Source: Chryseobacterium gregarium DSM 19109
GTDB taxonomy: Bacteria > Bacteroidota > Bacteroidia > Flavobacteriales > Weeksellaceae
Reading direction: 5' to 3'
DNA length: 64,000 bases
Assembly: GCF_000430845.1 (NCBI RefSeq)
Contig: NZ_AUMU01000014.1
Span: 62,001 to 126,000 of the forward strand
The first letter of the stretch is position 1, and each line of letters begins with the position of its first letter. The notes under the pieces are model-generated. The model saw nothing but the letters and a program-made list of their open reading frames with translations. It ran no database searches and was not told the origin of the DNA. The position numbers and the translations under genes are program-made. Positions 16,899-26,203 of the stretch are shown here, in pieces.

Positions 16899-17273
16899 TT
16901 ATCTCGTTGTATTACTTCCTGTACTTGAAGTACTATTACCCGTACCAGTAGTCCCGGTACCTGAGTTATTTCCGGTACCTGTTGTTCCAGTACCTGAAGA
17001 ATTCGGTGTACTTCCGCTGTTGGATCCGTTAGAACCTGAAGGTACTGTCTGATTGGTTGTTCCGGTTCCTGTACCGGTTCCTTGATTCATTGCACTGTCG
17101 CGGACACTGGCTGTCGTATCCATTTCGGTTCCGGTTCCGGACATGTCTCCTGACATAGTGCCCGACGTGGAAGCAGAGTCACCCGTCGTGTTATTTTCAT
17201 TTTGCGTTTCCTGCTTTTTACAGCTTAATGCAACAAGGCTTAATCCGAGCATTAATAGCATTACTTTTTTCAT
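16899..17273 (-). CDS. Low-complexity Gly/Ser/Thr-rich lipoprotein
   Basis: A 124-residue predicted lipoprotein: MKKVMLLMLGLSLVALSC with the lipidated Cys at residue 18. The mature part is disordered and built mainly of Gly, Ser, Thr and Asn, with the short repeat SGTGTTGTGN appearing twice in tandem (about residues 92-112). No enzymatic domain is seen. It may be a spacer-like or extracellular surface lipoprotein. The repeat DNA could vary in copy number by slippage. Confidence 0.75.
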   Translation of the reverse strand: MKKVMLLMLGLSLVALSCKKQETQNENNTTGDSASTSGTMSGDMSGTGTEMDTTASVRDSAMNQGTGTGTGTTNQTVPSGSNGSNSGSTPNSSGTGTTGTGNNSGTGTTGTGNSTSSTGSNTTR

Positions 17274-17509
17274 ATAAAATTTTTTGGCGTTTAATTCCTC
17301 AAAATTAGAGACTTAAAGTACATTATTATATGAGTATAATCATATAAGGTTAAATAATTCTTCTATATAAAAGAGTTTTAAAAGGCATTCGTAAAAAGCA
17401 TACATAATCAAGAACCGGTATTGTCTTTAATATAATATATAAAAAGTTAAAAATAATCAGCATACATCAATCTCCACTATCAGTAAACGAAAATAACGTA
17501 AAGTTGAAA

Positions 17510-17953
17510 TTATTCTTCCCAGGCAATAGGAACATAAACGGTAACGTAGCCGTCCTGCCCCACCTGAGCATCAGAAACAACTCCGGTTACAGAGCCATAT
17601 CCTACCCAGCCTCCCTGGCCCTGCATGGCGGTAAATGTATAAGTACCCGCCGGAATTCCCTCGCTATATTGAGGAAGTGACTGAAATCCGCTCCCTGCAT
17701 AGGTTTCAAAAGATTCTCCGGTAACTGTATTGGTCGCCACGAAGCTGCCGATATCATAACTTCCGGAAAGCATCTTTGTCACGTCCTGTGAAAGAAGACC
17801 GTAACGAATGATATACATTTTTGTTTTCGATGCTTCTTTTGCAGCGGTCTGATCCTGAACATCAGTATTTATTAAATCTTCATCGGAAGAGCACCCGATA
17901 AGAATGCTCATGAGCCCTGCGGTAAGCAGGAACTTAAAAATTGAATTTTTCAT
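17510..17953 (-). CDS. Hypothetical lipoprotein, 147 residues
   Basis: The signal ends in the lipobox SILIGC with Cys at residue 21. The mature protein has a short disordered linker, then a beta-rich domain (about 45-147) with YIIRYGLLSQDV and a Gly/aromatic-rich centre (GQGGWVGYGSVTG). No family is recognised. It is monocistronic and minus strand, between two other lipoprotein genes that are not clearly co-transcribed with it. Confidence 0.7.
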   Translation of the reverse strand: MKNSIFKFLLTAGLMSILIGCSSDEDLINTDVQDQTAAKEASKTKMYIIRYGLLSQDVTKMLSGSYDIGSFVATNTVTGESFETYAGSGFQSLPQYSEGIPAGTYTFTAMQGQGGWVGYGSVTGVVSDAQVGQDGYVTVYVPIAWEE

Positions 17954-18224
17954 ATAATATAATTTGGTTTATCGAAGTTAATTAATTCACACCGATTTGA
18001 CAAAAATAAAGAATTAAGTAAAAGTTAATTCTCCAATTCGATTTAGGCAGGCTATTAATTAGAGTATTATTGGAGCAATTAAATATCATTGGAAATGGCC
18101 TAATAACAGTTTTATCCTGGCTTTTGAATATTTAACATTACTTAACTGTATTTTGGCTCCATAATTGAAAGAATATGGTATCAAAGTTATGCTTTTAGCA
18201 TCTTATTAAATTAAAATTTGAATT

Positions 18225-18764
18225 ATGAAAAGTATAGTGGTAACAGGTCTACTGTCGGTTTTTTTACTGACTGCCTGTAAAAAAGACGATCAGATTGCCG
18301 AGAAATCTCTTGAACAGCAAAAAGTTGAATTCCAGATGAGACAACTCGAAATTGAGAAGCAGAAATTAGCTATTGAAAAAGAGAAAATGGCCTATGAAGC
18401 TCAGAAAAAAGCAGACAGCATCACAGAAGTTCAGAAAGCAAGAACGGCAGCTGCCAATGCAAAACCGCAGGTAATCAGAGAAACCCGTACGGTATATAGA
18501 GACAGACCAAGTTCCAGCAGCAATAACGGGACTTATGCCAATAACGGAAACAGTTCTTCCCAGGGTACTACTCAGAAAAAAGGGATGAGTAAAGCAGCAA
18601 AAGGTACTATTATCGGTACTGTAGGTGGAGCTGCGGCAGGAGCGATCATTGCTAAGAAAAACAGAGGTCTGGGAGCCGTAATCGGCGGTGTGGTCGGTGG
18701 TGCTACAGGATATACCATCGGTAGAGCCGGTGACAGAAAAGACGGCAGGGTACAGCCGAGATAA
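18225..18764 (+). CDS. Coiled-coil lipoprotein with glycine-zipper C-terminus
   Basis: A 179-residue lipoprotein: signal with lipobox LLTAC (Cys at residue 18), a long charged coiled coil (about 25-72, Glu/Lys/Gln-rich), a Ser/Asn-rich linker, and a C-terminal glycine zipper (about 124-168, TIIGTVGGAAAGAIIAKK and GAVIGGVVGGATGYTIG). Glycine-zipper (YMGG/OmpA-like) segments often insert into membranes. A role in envelope stability is a guess. It is single-gene with a strong terminator. Confidence 0.75.
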   Translation: MKSIVVTGLLSVFLLTACKKDDQIAEKSLEQQKVEFQMRQLEIEKQKLAIEKEKMAYEAQKKADSITEVQKARTAAANAKPQVIRETRTVYRDRPSSSSNNGTYANNGNSSSQGTTQKKGMSKAAKGTIIGTVGGAAAGAIIAKKNRGLGAVIGGVVGGATGYTIGRAGDRKDGRVQPR

Positions 18765-18790
18765 ACAATATAATTTTACACTACTATAGA

Positions 18791-18823
18791 AAGGTTGCTT
18801 ATTTTTTAAGCAACCTTTTTTTG
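18791..18823 (+). terminator. Terminator after the glycine-zipper lipoprotein gene
   Basis: Perfect stem AAGGTTGCTT / AAGCAACCTT followed by TTTTT. Confidence 0.85.
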
Positions 18824-19116
18824 AGCTTCAAGTATGCAATTTAAAAACATAATCTATTCCTGGTAAAGATAATGACACATTAAAGGGAAGCTCATAACTT
18901 CTTTTTATTAAAGGCATTACAGAAAATATTTTAAGAATTTGAATCAGTTCTCATATGAAATGGTTGCCATATTCTGATCCGGGAAACCGGAATTTTTCTT
19001 TTTGGTTACTATATAAATATAGAAGAGTCAAACCTCATATAACTTATGATACACTCTATCAACAATACATATCAACAGAACAAATGGAGCAGCCTTTACA
19101 TCTGAAGAAAAAGCCG
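18824..19116. other. Intergenic stretch before aroC
   Basis: About 290 AT-rich bases with no gene seen. A small TCCGG-GAAA-CCGGA hairpin followed by ATTTTTC lies near 18977; its role is not clear. Confidence 0.4.
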
Positions 19117-19124
19117 TAAATTTA
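19117..19124 (+). promoter_or_regulatory. -7-like box TAAATTTA directly before aroC
   Basis: One mismatch from TAnnTTTG, and only 4 bases before the ATG, so transcription would start at or next to the start codon. Confidence 0.4.
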
Positions 19125-19128
19125 CCTC

Positions 19129-20199
19129 ATGTTAAATACTCTGGGCAATTTATTAAGCCTTACAACATTCGGAGAGAGCCATGGACTGGCCTATGGCGGA
19201 ATTATTAACAATTTTCCGGCTGGTTTAACAGTTGATTTTGAAGCCGTTCAAAACGAACTGGACCGCAGGAAACCTGGGCAATCCGCTATTGTAACACAAA
19301 GAAAGGAAAGTGATACCGTAAAATTTCTTTCAGGGATCTTTGAAGGAAAAACAACAGGCACGCCTATTGGCTTTATGATAGAAAATGAAAATCAGAAATC
19401 CAAAGATTATGACCATATCGCAGAATCATATCGCCCTAGCCATGCAGATTTTACCTATGACCGGAAATTCGGGTTAAGGGATTATCGCGGCGGTGGGAAA
19501 TCCTCTGCAAGGGAAACTATCAACTGGGTAGTGGCAGGCGCTTTGGCCAAACAGCTGTTATCAGATATACAAATCAATGCCTACGTGTCTTCCGTAGGAG
19601 AAATATTCTGTGAAAAACCTTACCAGGACCTTGATTTTTCAAAAACTGAAAGCAATGAAGTGCGGTGTCCGGATGCGGAAACCGCTGAGAAAATGATTGC
19701 CAGAATCAAAGAGATTAAAAAAGAAGGCAATACCATCGGTGGAACAATTACCTGCGTGATCAGAAATGTTCCCGTAGGAATCGGCGAACCTGTTTTCTCA
19801 AAACTCCAGGCAGAATTAGGCAAAGCCATGCTGAATATCAATGCGGCCAAAGGATTTGAATACGGAAGCGGATTCTGCGGGGCAAAAATGACCGGCAAAG
19901 ATCACAATGATCTTTTTAATGAAGATTTCACCACAAAGTCCAATCTTTCAGGAGGGATCCAGGGCGGAATTTCAAACGGAATGGATATCTATTTCCGGGT
20001 AGCGTTTAAACCTGTGGCGACTATTCTGAGACCTCAGGAAAGCGTTGATAAACAGGGAAACCCGGTTATTGTAGAAGGAAAAGGGCGCCACGATGCCTGT
20101 GTGCTTCCAAGGGCTGTTCCAGTAGTGGAAAGTTTAGCGGCTTTTGTATTGGCCGATTTATTCCTGATCAATAAGACAAGAAATATCAATAATTTTTAA
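19129..20199 (+). CDS. aroC: Chorismate synthase
   Basis: Converts 5-enolpyruvylshikimate 3-phosphate to chorismate using reduced flavin, the last step of the shikimate pathway. The 356 residues carry the family motifs: [10 protein letters not shown] near residue 16, the RRKPGQS segment, [17 protein letters not shown], and the C-terminal [17 protein letters not shown]. Length is normal. It is followed after 14 bases by a thioredoxin-like gene on the same strand. Confidence 0.96.
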   Translation: MLNTLGNLLSLTTFGESHGLAYGGIINNFPAGLTVDFEAVQNELDRRKPGQSAIVTQRKESDTVKFLSGIFEGKTTGTPIGFMIENENQKSKDYDHIAESYRPSHADFTYDRKFGLRDYRGGGKSSARETINWVVAGALAKQLLSDIQINAYVSSVGEIFCEKPYQDLDFSKTESNEVRCPDAETAEKMIARIKEIKKEGNTIGGTITCVIRNVPVGIGEPVFSKLQAELGKAMLNINAAKGFEYGSGFCGAKMTGKDHNDLFNEDFTTKSNLSGGIQGGISNGMDIYFRVAFKPVATILRPQESVDKQGNPVIVEGKGRHDACVLPRAVPVVESLAAFVLADLFLINKTRNINNF

Positions 20200-20213
20200 A
20201 TAATATTTTAGTA

Positions 20214-20777
20214 ATGAAAAATTACTGGGAGAACAGCATCTCTTTCGAAGAGTATGTGGAAACCGGAAAACAGAGACTGGCACATCCTGCAACGCAACAG
20301 GAAACCGACTATAAAATATATTACGAATTAGGCCTTCAGAGAATTGAAAGGACCCTTAAAAAATATATTCCGGATGAAGATCAGTTAAAAGAACTTGAAA
20401 CCAAAGGTTTTGATGGAAAGATCCTGATTGTTTCCGAAGTGTGGTGCGGCGATGCAAGCGCCACGGTTCCGGCTTTGGTTAAATTCTTTGAAGGTAAAAA
20501 CGAGGTCAGAATCTTTCTCAGGGACGGCGATAAGAGCTTAATCAGTCAATTTTTAACCAACGGCACAGAATCAATCCCGAAAGTAATTATTCTGGATCAG
20601 GATTTTAATGTGAAAAATTCATGGGGACCGCGTCCGAAATATGGAAGGGAACTCCTGATGAAACACAAGGCAGATCCTGAAAATTACCCGAAAGAATTTT
20701 TTTACAACGACCTTCAGATGTATTATGCTAAAAACAGAGGAAAAGACGCTGTTCAGGAAATTTTAGAATTGCTGTAA
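20214..20777 (+). CDS. Thioredoxin-fold protein with WCGDA motif
   Basis: A 187-residue cytosolic thioredoxin-fold protein resembling the Thioredoxin_9 group. The active-site position reads WCGDA (about residues 81-85) rather than WCxxC, so only the first Cys remains; the family commonly has this form, so it is not clear damage. A cis-Pro segment (ESIPKVIIL) is present. It sits in a tight run: aroC, this gene, then a TlpA-like gene. A monothiol or chaperone-like role is possible. Confidence 0.8.
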   Translation: MKNYWENSISFEEYVETGKQRLAHPATQQETDYKIYYELGLQRIERTLKKYIPDEDQLKELETKGFDGKILIVSEVWCGDASATVPALVKFFEGKNEVRIFLRDGDKSLISQFLTNGTESIPKVIILDQDFNVKNSWGPRPKYGRELLMKHKADPENYPKEFFYNDLQMYYAKNRGKDAVQEILELL

Positions 20778-20796
20778 TTCTTAATTAAAAAATAAA

Positions 20797-21336
20797 ATGA
20801 AGAAAAACATAATTTACCTTGTGCTGATGGCCATTATCGGAGTGATTGCTTTTGTTCCGGGTGTGAAAGAAAAATTACAGGATGCTTTCTTCCCGATTGC
20901 CACCATTGAAAATGCCGTTCATGTAGGTGATGAGGATTATGATGTTGAGCTTCAGGGAATCAATACCCCCAGCACCAATCTTAAATACTTTAAAAACAAA
21001 GCGGTTTTCCTGAATTTCTGGGGAACATGGTGCCCTCCCTGCAGAAAAGAATGGCCGTCTATCCAGAAATTATACGATACCAGAAAAGATCATGTTGATT
21101 TTGTCCTGATCGCGATGAATGACCAGGAAGAAGAAGTGAGAAAATTCCTTAAGGATAATAATTATACTGTTCCTGTTTACATTGCACAGAGTCCGATCTC
21201 CGAAAAAATCCTGCCCAAAGTTTTTCCTACTACTTATCTTCTGGATAAAAACGGAAGGATCATTATTAAAGAAGATGCTTCAAGAGACTGGAACACAGAA
21301 TCCGTACATCAGTTTATTGATAATATCATTAAATAA
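20797..21336 (+). CDS. TlpA-like membrane-anchored thiol-disulfide oxidoreductase
   Basis: A 179-residue protein with an N-terminal hydrophobic segment (about 4-20, not followed by a lipobox), likely a membrane anchor, and a periplasmic thioredoxin domain with active site WCPPC (about residues 77-81) and cis-Pro segment VFPTTYLLD. TlpA/ResA-like proteins reduce disulfides in the periplasm, often for cytochrome maturation. The actual partner is not visible here. Confidence 0.85.
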   Translation: MKKNIIYLVLMAIIGVIAFVPGVKEKLQDAFFPIATIENAVHVGDEDYDVELQGINTPSTNLKYFKNKAVFLNFWGTWCPPCRKEWPSIQKLYDTRKDHVDFVLIAMNDQEEEVRKFLKDNNYTVPVYIAQSPISEKILPKVFPTTYLLDKNGRIIIKEDASRDWNTESVHQFIDNIIK

Positions 21337-21418
21337 TTTTTAACTAAAATTGTGATGAGTTGGTATAGAATTTGAGAAATATACAGCTCAAATGAAATTA
21401 TTTAATCAAACACCAAAA

Positions 21419-21766
21419 ATGAAGTATTCAAAACTGAATCTGGCGAAAGAAGCAATCAGCCACAGGGGGTTTGTCAAAAAGATCCCTGACATATTCAGAA
21501 TGGTAAAGATGTGGAGAAAAGGACAGTACCCTATGAAATCCATTGATATCATCCTGCCTTTGTTAGGAATGCTGTATGTGATCTCTCCGATTGATATCCT
21601 TCCGGATTTCGCCTTACCGGTTTTAGGAATTATGGATGATCTGGCTATCTTGTATTTAGTGATTCCGAAGCTGGTTAAAGAAGTGGATAAGTTCCTCATG
21701 TGGGAAACCGAGAAAAAGTACAGTACAGCCGGTGCGAAAGTAATCGACGCTGAAATCGTAAAATAG
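21419..21766 (+). CDS. YkvA family (DUF1232) membrane protein
   Basis: A 115-residue protein from the ATG at 21419; an ATG at 21392 would add nine residues and cannot be excluded. The DUF1232 core is present: hydrophobic helix with PLLGMLYVISPIDILPDF, then GIMDDLAILYLVIPKL. Function unknown; the domain is widespread and small, often with one or two membrane segments. It has its own terminator. Confidence 0.82.
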   Translation: MKYSKLNLAKEAISHRGFVKKIPDIFRMVKMWRKGQYPMKSIDIILPLLGMLYVISPIDILPDFALPVLGIMDDLAILYLVIPKLVKEVDKFLMWETEKKYSTAGAKVIDAEIVK

Positions 21767-21768
21767 TG

Positions 21769-21794
21769 AAACCATCCTTCGGGATGGTTTTTTG
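21769..21794 (+). terminator. Terminator after the YkvA-like gene
   Basis: Stem AACCATCC / GGATGGTT with a TTCG tetraloop followed by TTTTT. Confidence 0.85.
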
Positions 21795-21913
21795 TGAATA
21801 GGAGACAGATGATTGCTCCCCTTTTTAATTGAATAACCTCTTTAATTACTGTTGGCTGCCAAGTAAAAACCTACAATTGATGTCTGAGCCTTTCAGTCTT
21901 CATATCAAATCCT

Positions 21914-21921
21914 TAAATTTG
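21914..21921 (+). promoter_or_regulatory. -7 box TAAATTTG for pyrE-pyrF
   Basis: Perfect TAnnTTTG 20 bases before the ATG. Confidence 0.6.
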
Positions 21922-21941
21922 CAACATCTAATAATAAATTA

Positions 21942-23300
21942 ATGGAAAGTAAAAAAGAATTCTTCCTTGAATGCTACAAGCTGGGCATTATCAAATTCGG
22001 GAGATTTACCCTAAAAAGCGGTATTGAAAGTCCGTTTTATGTAGACTTAAGGCCTTTGGCATCAGATCCTAAAATCCTGAAAAATCTCGCGAATTACCTG
22101 TTGGAAATGCTTCCGCTTGATAATTTTGATCTGATCTGCGGGGTTCCCTATGCTGCCCTTCCGATGGCCACGGCTATGTCTCTTGAAAGCTACATTCCGT
22201 TAATTATTAAAAGAAAAGAAGCTAAAAACTACGGTACCAAGAAACTGATCGAGGGCATCTACCAGAAAGGACAGAACTGTTTATTGGTGGAAGATGTGAT
22301 CACATCAGGGAAATCTTTGATTGAAACCATTGCCGAAGTGGAGCAGGAAGACCTTAAAGTCGCTGATATCGTGGTTGTTTTAGACAGGGAACAGGGCGGA
22401 AAGCAGCTTCTTGAGAGCAAAGGCTATAAGATTCATACACTTTTCAACATTACGGAGGTCTGCGGAATTCTTAAAGAAACTGGCGAACTGTCGGATGATG
22501 AAGTAACGAGGATTCAGGATTTCTTACAGGGAAACCATATTAATTTTGAAGAAAAAGCAAGATTTTCCTATGAACAAAAGCTTACCACCGCACAGCATTC
22601 CGTTTCTAAAAGACTGCTGGAAACTGCTTTAGCTAAACAATCCAACCTGATTGCTTCTGCAGATGTAACGACTACTGCGGAATTGCTGGAATTGGCTGAA
22701 AAAGTGGGACCTCATATTATTGCACTGAAAACCCATATCGATATTATTTCTGATTTCGAATACAAAAAAACGATCATCCCGTTAAAGGCGTTGGCAGCAA
22801 AGCATAATTTCCTCCTGATGGAAGACCGTAAGTTTGCAGACATCGGGAACACCCAGGAACTTCAGTTTACAAGCGGTGTTTTCAAAATCACAGACTGGGC
22901 AGACTTCGTGACTTCCCAGGTTATCGGAGGGTTTGAATCATTAGACTGCTTCAGAAACGTAGGAGTGGTGGCCATTATCGGAATGTCTTCAAAAGGAGCT
23001 TTAACCACTTCAAGCTATCGGGAAGAAGCATTAAAAGTAGCTTCATCACATCCTAATGTGATCGGAGGCGTTTCCCAAAACCCGCTTCCTGAAGAAATGC
23101 TGCTGTTTACTCCGGGAATCAACCTGGCAGATTCAGGCGATGGAAAGGGGCAGCAATACAATACCCCGGAATATGTTTTCACCATGCTTCACACAGACTT
23201 TATTATCGTAGGAAGAGGAATTTACAAATCCGAAAACCCGGCTGAGGCTGCCATTACCTACAAAAATGAGGGCTGGAACGCCTATATTAATTCTTTATGA
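21942..23300 (+). CDS. pyrEF: Bifunctional UMP synthase (orotate phosphoribosyltransferase + OMP decarboxylase)
   Basis: The two last steps of UMP synthesis are fused in one 452-residue protein, in the OPRT-ODC order of animal UMP synthase. The N-terminal OPRT domain (about 1-195) has the PRPP loop LLVEDVITSGKS. The C-terminal ODC (about 215-452) has the catalytic set LKTHID (Lys263) and DRKFADIGNT (Asp295, Lys297, Asp300), plus phosphate-loop motif GRGIY. The DRKFADIGNT form and overall segments look closer to eukaryotic ODC than to bacterial PyrF. It is monocistronic. Confidence 0.93.
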   Translation: MESKKEFFLECYKLGIIKFGRFTLKSGIESPFYVDLRPLASDPKILKNLANYLLEMLPLDNFDLICGVPYAALPMATAMSLESYIPLIIKRKEAKNYGTKKLIEGIYQKGQNCLLVEDVITSGKSLIETIAEVEQEDLKVADIVVVLDREQGGKQLLESKGYKIHTLFNITEVCGILKETGELSDDEVTRIQDFLQGNHINFEEKARFSYEQKLTTAQHSVSKRLLETALAKQSNLIASADVTTTAELLELAEKVGPHIIALKTHIDIISDFEYKKTIIPLKALAAKHNFLLMEDRKFADIGNTQELQFTSGVFKITDWADFVTSQVIGGFESLDCFRNVGVVAIIGMSSKGALTTSSYREEALKVASSHPNVIGGVSQNPLPEEMLLFTPGINLADSGDGKGQQYNTPEYVFTMLHTDFIIVGRGIYKSENPAEAAITYKNEGWNAYINSL

Positions 23301-23349
23301 AAAAAAGCAATCCAGAAATAAATGCCGGATTAATTTCTGAAAAATAAGT

Positions 23350-23357
23350 TATATTTG
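23350..23357 (+). promoter_or_regulatory. -7 box TATATTTG for the peptidase-like gene
   Basis: Perfect TAnnTTTG with an 18-base leader to the TTG start at 23375. Confidence 0.5.
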
Positions 23358-23374
23358 ATACTTTATCAGGAATA

Positions 23375-26191
23375 TTGAAAAAGATTAGCATTTGTCTTAT
23401 TTTGTTTTTAGGGGTTGCGGAAGTTTCTGCACAGAAAGACAGCATTTATATTGAAGCCAGACTGTCTCCAGATAAGAAAACGCTGGAGGTCAGTGAAGAG
23501 CTGGTATATCACAACCATTCAGGAAAGGATTTGCGTACAGTAAAACTTTTAAACTGGATTTCTGCCTATAACAGACGGGGAACTTCGCTGGTCTACAGAA
23601 AACTGGAAGACCGGAATACAGATCTCCATTTTGCAGGACAGGAAGAGCTCGGAAAATTGATCAGTTTACAGGTAAAGAATGCTGATCAGGAAATACCCGT
23701 GAACCTGATTTCTGATGAAACTCTCCTGCTTCCGTTAAAAGAAGCGTTACCGCCCGGAGAGAAAGTAAAATTTCAGCTGCATTACCTGATTCAGCTTCCT
23801 GACCGGAAATTCACCGGATACGGAACTTCTGACAATCATGTCGCCTTAAAATATTTCTTTATTGTTCCGGATCATTTTGATCCGGACAATATTTCCCCGA
23901 GAAAATATGTAGATATCGAGGAATCCGTAAATTTCAATACGTTCTGGACGGTAAATTTTGATCTTCCCGTTAATTATTTTATTGAAAGCAATCTGCAGCA
24001 GGTCCAGATGAATTCCTTTAAAGGGTACCTCGATTCAGATCCGGAATTTGTGATTTCACAAAATGAATATCCTTCCATCCGGATGAATATCGACGGTGTA
24101 AATACCGAAGTGAAATTCGGATACAATTTAAAGCCGGAAGAGAAGCAGAACCTGGAATTTTATCTGCCTTTACAATTAAGATTCATTAAAGATAAAACCG
24201 GCCTTATCCCGGAAAGACTTTTTATTTCTGAAAAATTCAGGTCCAAAGAAGATTTTTTCGGCAATAATGACATTTCTTTCTGGAAGTTCAGGTTTAAGCT
24301 CTTTTCAGATGCAGAAAAGACCGACCTCGATTATTTCGGAATTATTACCAAAAAGATCCTCGATGAAAACATCATTACGGATAAACAGAATAACCACTGG
24401 TTTAAAAACGGTTTGAAATCCTATCTTGAGATCCAGTACATGAAAAAATTCTATCCGAATACCAAACTGTTGGGAACTCTGCCGGAAACCAAACTTTTCG
24501 GAGTTAAACCGATAAAACTTTTTCACGCCTCGAATGTAAAACTTACCGAACGCTACGGTTTGGCCTATCAATACATCATGTCGCAGAATTTAGATCAGAA
24601 AATTGATGAGAAATATGCCGTCCTGAGTAATTTCAATGACATGGCAATCAGTAATTTCGAGACCGGAACTTTATTCAGTTACTCGGCGGACCACATGGGA
24701 TATGAAAATTTTGATAATCTGATCCGTAATTTTATTTTAAAAAATACGGATAAACCGACAGATCCCAGAGATTTTTTAAAAGAGCTGGCTGACAAAGACA
24801 AAAGGAATGCCTATCTGGAAGATTTTATACAGCATAAAAACAGAGTGAATTTTAAGCTTAAAAGATTTAAAAAAGACGGCGATTCCCTGAATATCAAAAT
24901 CAATAAAAATACCTTAACCGAGATTCCTGTAAAGTTACAGACGGAGACCAGAAACGGCGAGAAAAAAGAATACTGGATAGATACCGGCAGTGACGATAAA
25001 ACAAAAACGGTTTCCATTCCTGCGCTGGATGTCTATAAGATTACTTTAAATGACGATTACATTTTTCCGGAAGCGAATTACAGGGATAATTTCCTGTATG
25101 CCAAAGGTTTGTTTTCGAACATGAGGAAGATTAAATTAAAACTGATCAAAGACATCCCGAATCCCGAATTCAATGAGATTTATATAAACCCGAGAATACG
25201 GTTTAACAATACGTATGATAAATTCCTGATCGGGTTCAACTTTAAAAACCAATCACTTTTTGATCAGAAATTCCTGTATTCCGTTACCCCTACTTACAGT
25301 ACCGGAACCGGTAAACTGGTGGGGTCAGGATCAGTAGCCTACTCTTTTCTGCCTGCGGAAAGCATGATCAGAAGTTTAACTTTTGGAGTTTCAGGATCTT
25401 ATTTCCATTATGATTATGATCTGGCCTACCGGAAAGCTTCAGTCTATTCAAATATCAATTTCAGGAAAAATCCCAGGAGCACGGTAAGCCGTGGTATCGG
25501 TATTTCTTATAATTATTTTGAACGGGACCTTAATGCCGAAATGATTCTCAAAAACGATTATGACCGGTATAACCTGTGGAGCATCGGATATGGATATTCG
25601 GATAACCAGAGCATTCACGAAAAAAGCTTAAGTGTAAGCACTCAGTTAATGGAAGATTTCAACAAAGTAACCGCTGAAGGCTTTTACCGTTGGGAATTTG
25701 CCCCGAAACAAAAATTAAGCGTAAGGCTCTTTGCAGGCTATTTCATTAGAAATAATACAAGAAACAATACTTTTAATTACGGAATTTCAAGGGTTTCAGA
25801 TTATTCCTTTTCTTATAACCTTCTGGGTCAGAGTGCTACAGGCGGTATTTTATCACAGCAGTATGTCCTGGCGGACGGAGGCTTTAAATCTCTTATTCCC
25901 GGGACCGTCAATAAATGGATTACTTCTGTCAATCTGGATACAAGCGTTTGGAAGATTTTTCACATCTATGCAGATGCGGGGGTGTACCAGAACAGTAACC
26001 GGCCGACTAAATTCATTTGGGACAGCGGCGTCAAGGTAAGGGTAATTCCCGATTTCCTTGAGATCTATTTCCCGGTACAGTCTTCACTGGGATTTGAGCC
26101 CGGTTTTAGGGATTACGCAAAACGAATCAGATATACACTGATACTCAATCTGAGTTCTATTATCAATGCAGCGAGAAGAGGCTGGTATTAA
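23375..26191 (+). CDS. M1 aminopeptidase-like protein with outer-membrane barrel, probably inactive
   Basis: A 938-residue exported protein using a TTG start (signal peptide to about residue 19, EVSAQ). The N-terminal half has a beta domain and a helical domain resembling gluzincin/M1 aminopeptidases, but the zinc motif HExxH is not seen, and the place that normally reads WxxEGFAxYxE is HWFKNGLKSYLEIQY, with Asn in place of Glu. The C-terminal part (about 600-938) is made of alternating beta strands ending in Trp-Tyr, typical of a barrel. So it may be a peptidase-derived binding protein. Convergent with the minus-strand LTD gene, 12 bases apart. Confidence 0.65.
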   Translation: MKKISICLILFLGVAEVSAQKDSIYIEARLSPDKKTLEVSEELVYHNHSGKDLRTVKLLNWISAYNRRGTSLVYRKLEDRNTDLHFAGQEELGKLISLQVKNADQEIPVNLISDETLLLPLKEALPPGEKVKFQLHYLIQLPDRKFTGYGTSDNHVALKYFFIVPDHFDPDNISPRKYVDIEESVNFNTFWTVNFDLPVNYFIESNLQQVQMNSFKGYLDSDPEFVISQNEYPSIRMNIDGVNTEVKFGYNLKPEEKQNLEFYLPLQLRFIKDKTGLIPERLFISEKFRSKEDFFGNNDISFWKFRFKLFSDAEKTDLDYFGIITKKILDENIITDKQNNHWFKNGLKSYLEIQYMKKFYPNTKLLGTLPETKLFGVKPIKLFHASNVKLTERYGLAYQYIMSQNLDQKIDEKYAVLSNFNDMAISNFETGTLFSYSADHMGYENFDNLIRNFILKNTDKPTDPRDFLKELADKDKRNAYLEDFIQHKNRVNFKLKRFKKDGDSLNIKINKNTLTEIPVKLQTETRNGEKKEYWIDTGSDDKTKTVSIPALDVYKITLNDDYIFPEANYRDNFLYAKGLFSNMRKIKLKLIKDIPNPEFNEIYINPRIRFNNTYDKFLIGFNFKNQSLFDQKFLYSVTPTYSTGTGKLVGSGSVAYSFLPAESMIRSLTFGVSGSYFHYDYDLAYRKASVYSNINFRKNPRSTVSRGIGISYNYFERDLNAEMILKNDYDRYNLWSIGYGYSDNQSIHEKSLSVSTQLMEDFNKVTAEGFYRWEFAPKQKLSVRLFAGYFIRNNTRNNTFNYGISRVSDYSFSYNLLGQSATGGILSQQYVLADGGFKSLIPGTVNKWITSVNLDTSVWKIFHIYADAGVYQNSNRPTKFIWDSGVKVRVIPDFLEIYFPVQSSLGFEPGFRDYAKRIRYTLILNLSSIINAARRGWY

Positions 26192-26203
26192 ATCAAACCG
26201 CAA

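Noticed and set aside
18970..19000. TCCGG-GAAA-CCGGA hairpin with T-run before aroC
   Set aside because: The stem is only five base pairs and no gene upstream obviously needs it, so it is not listed as a terminator.
20214..20777. WCGDA in the thioredoxin-like protein as a broken active site
   Set aside because: Related Thioredoxin_9-type proteins commonly have a single Cys here, so it is not treated as damage.
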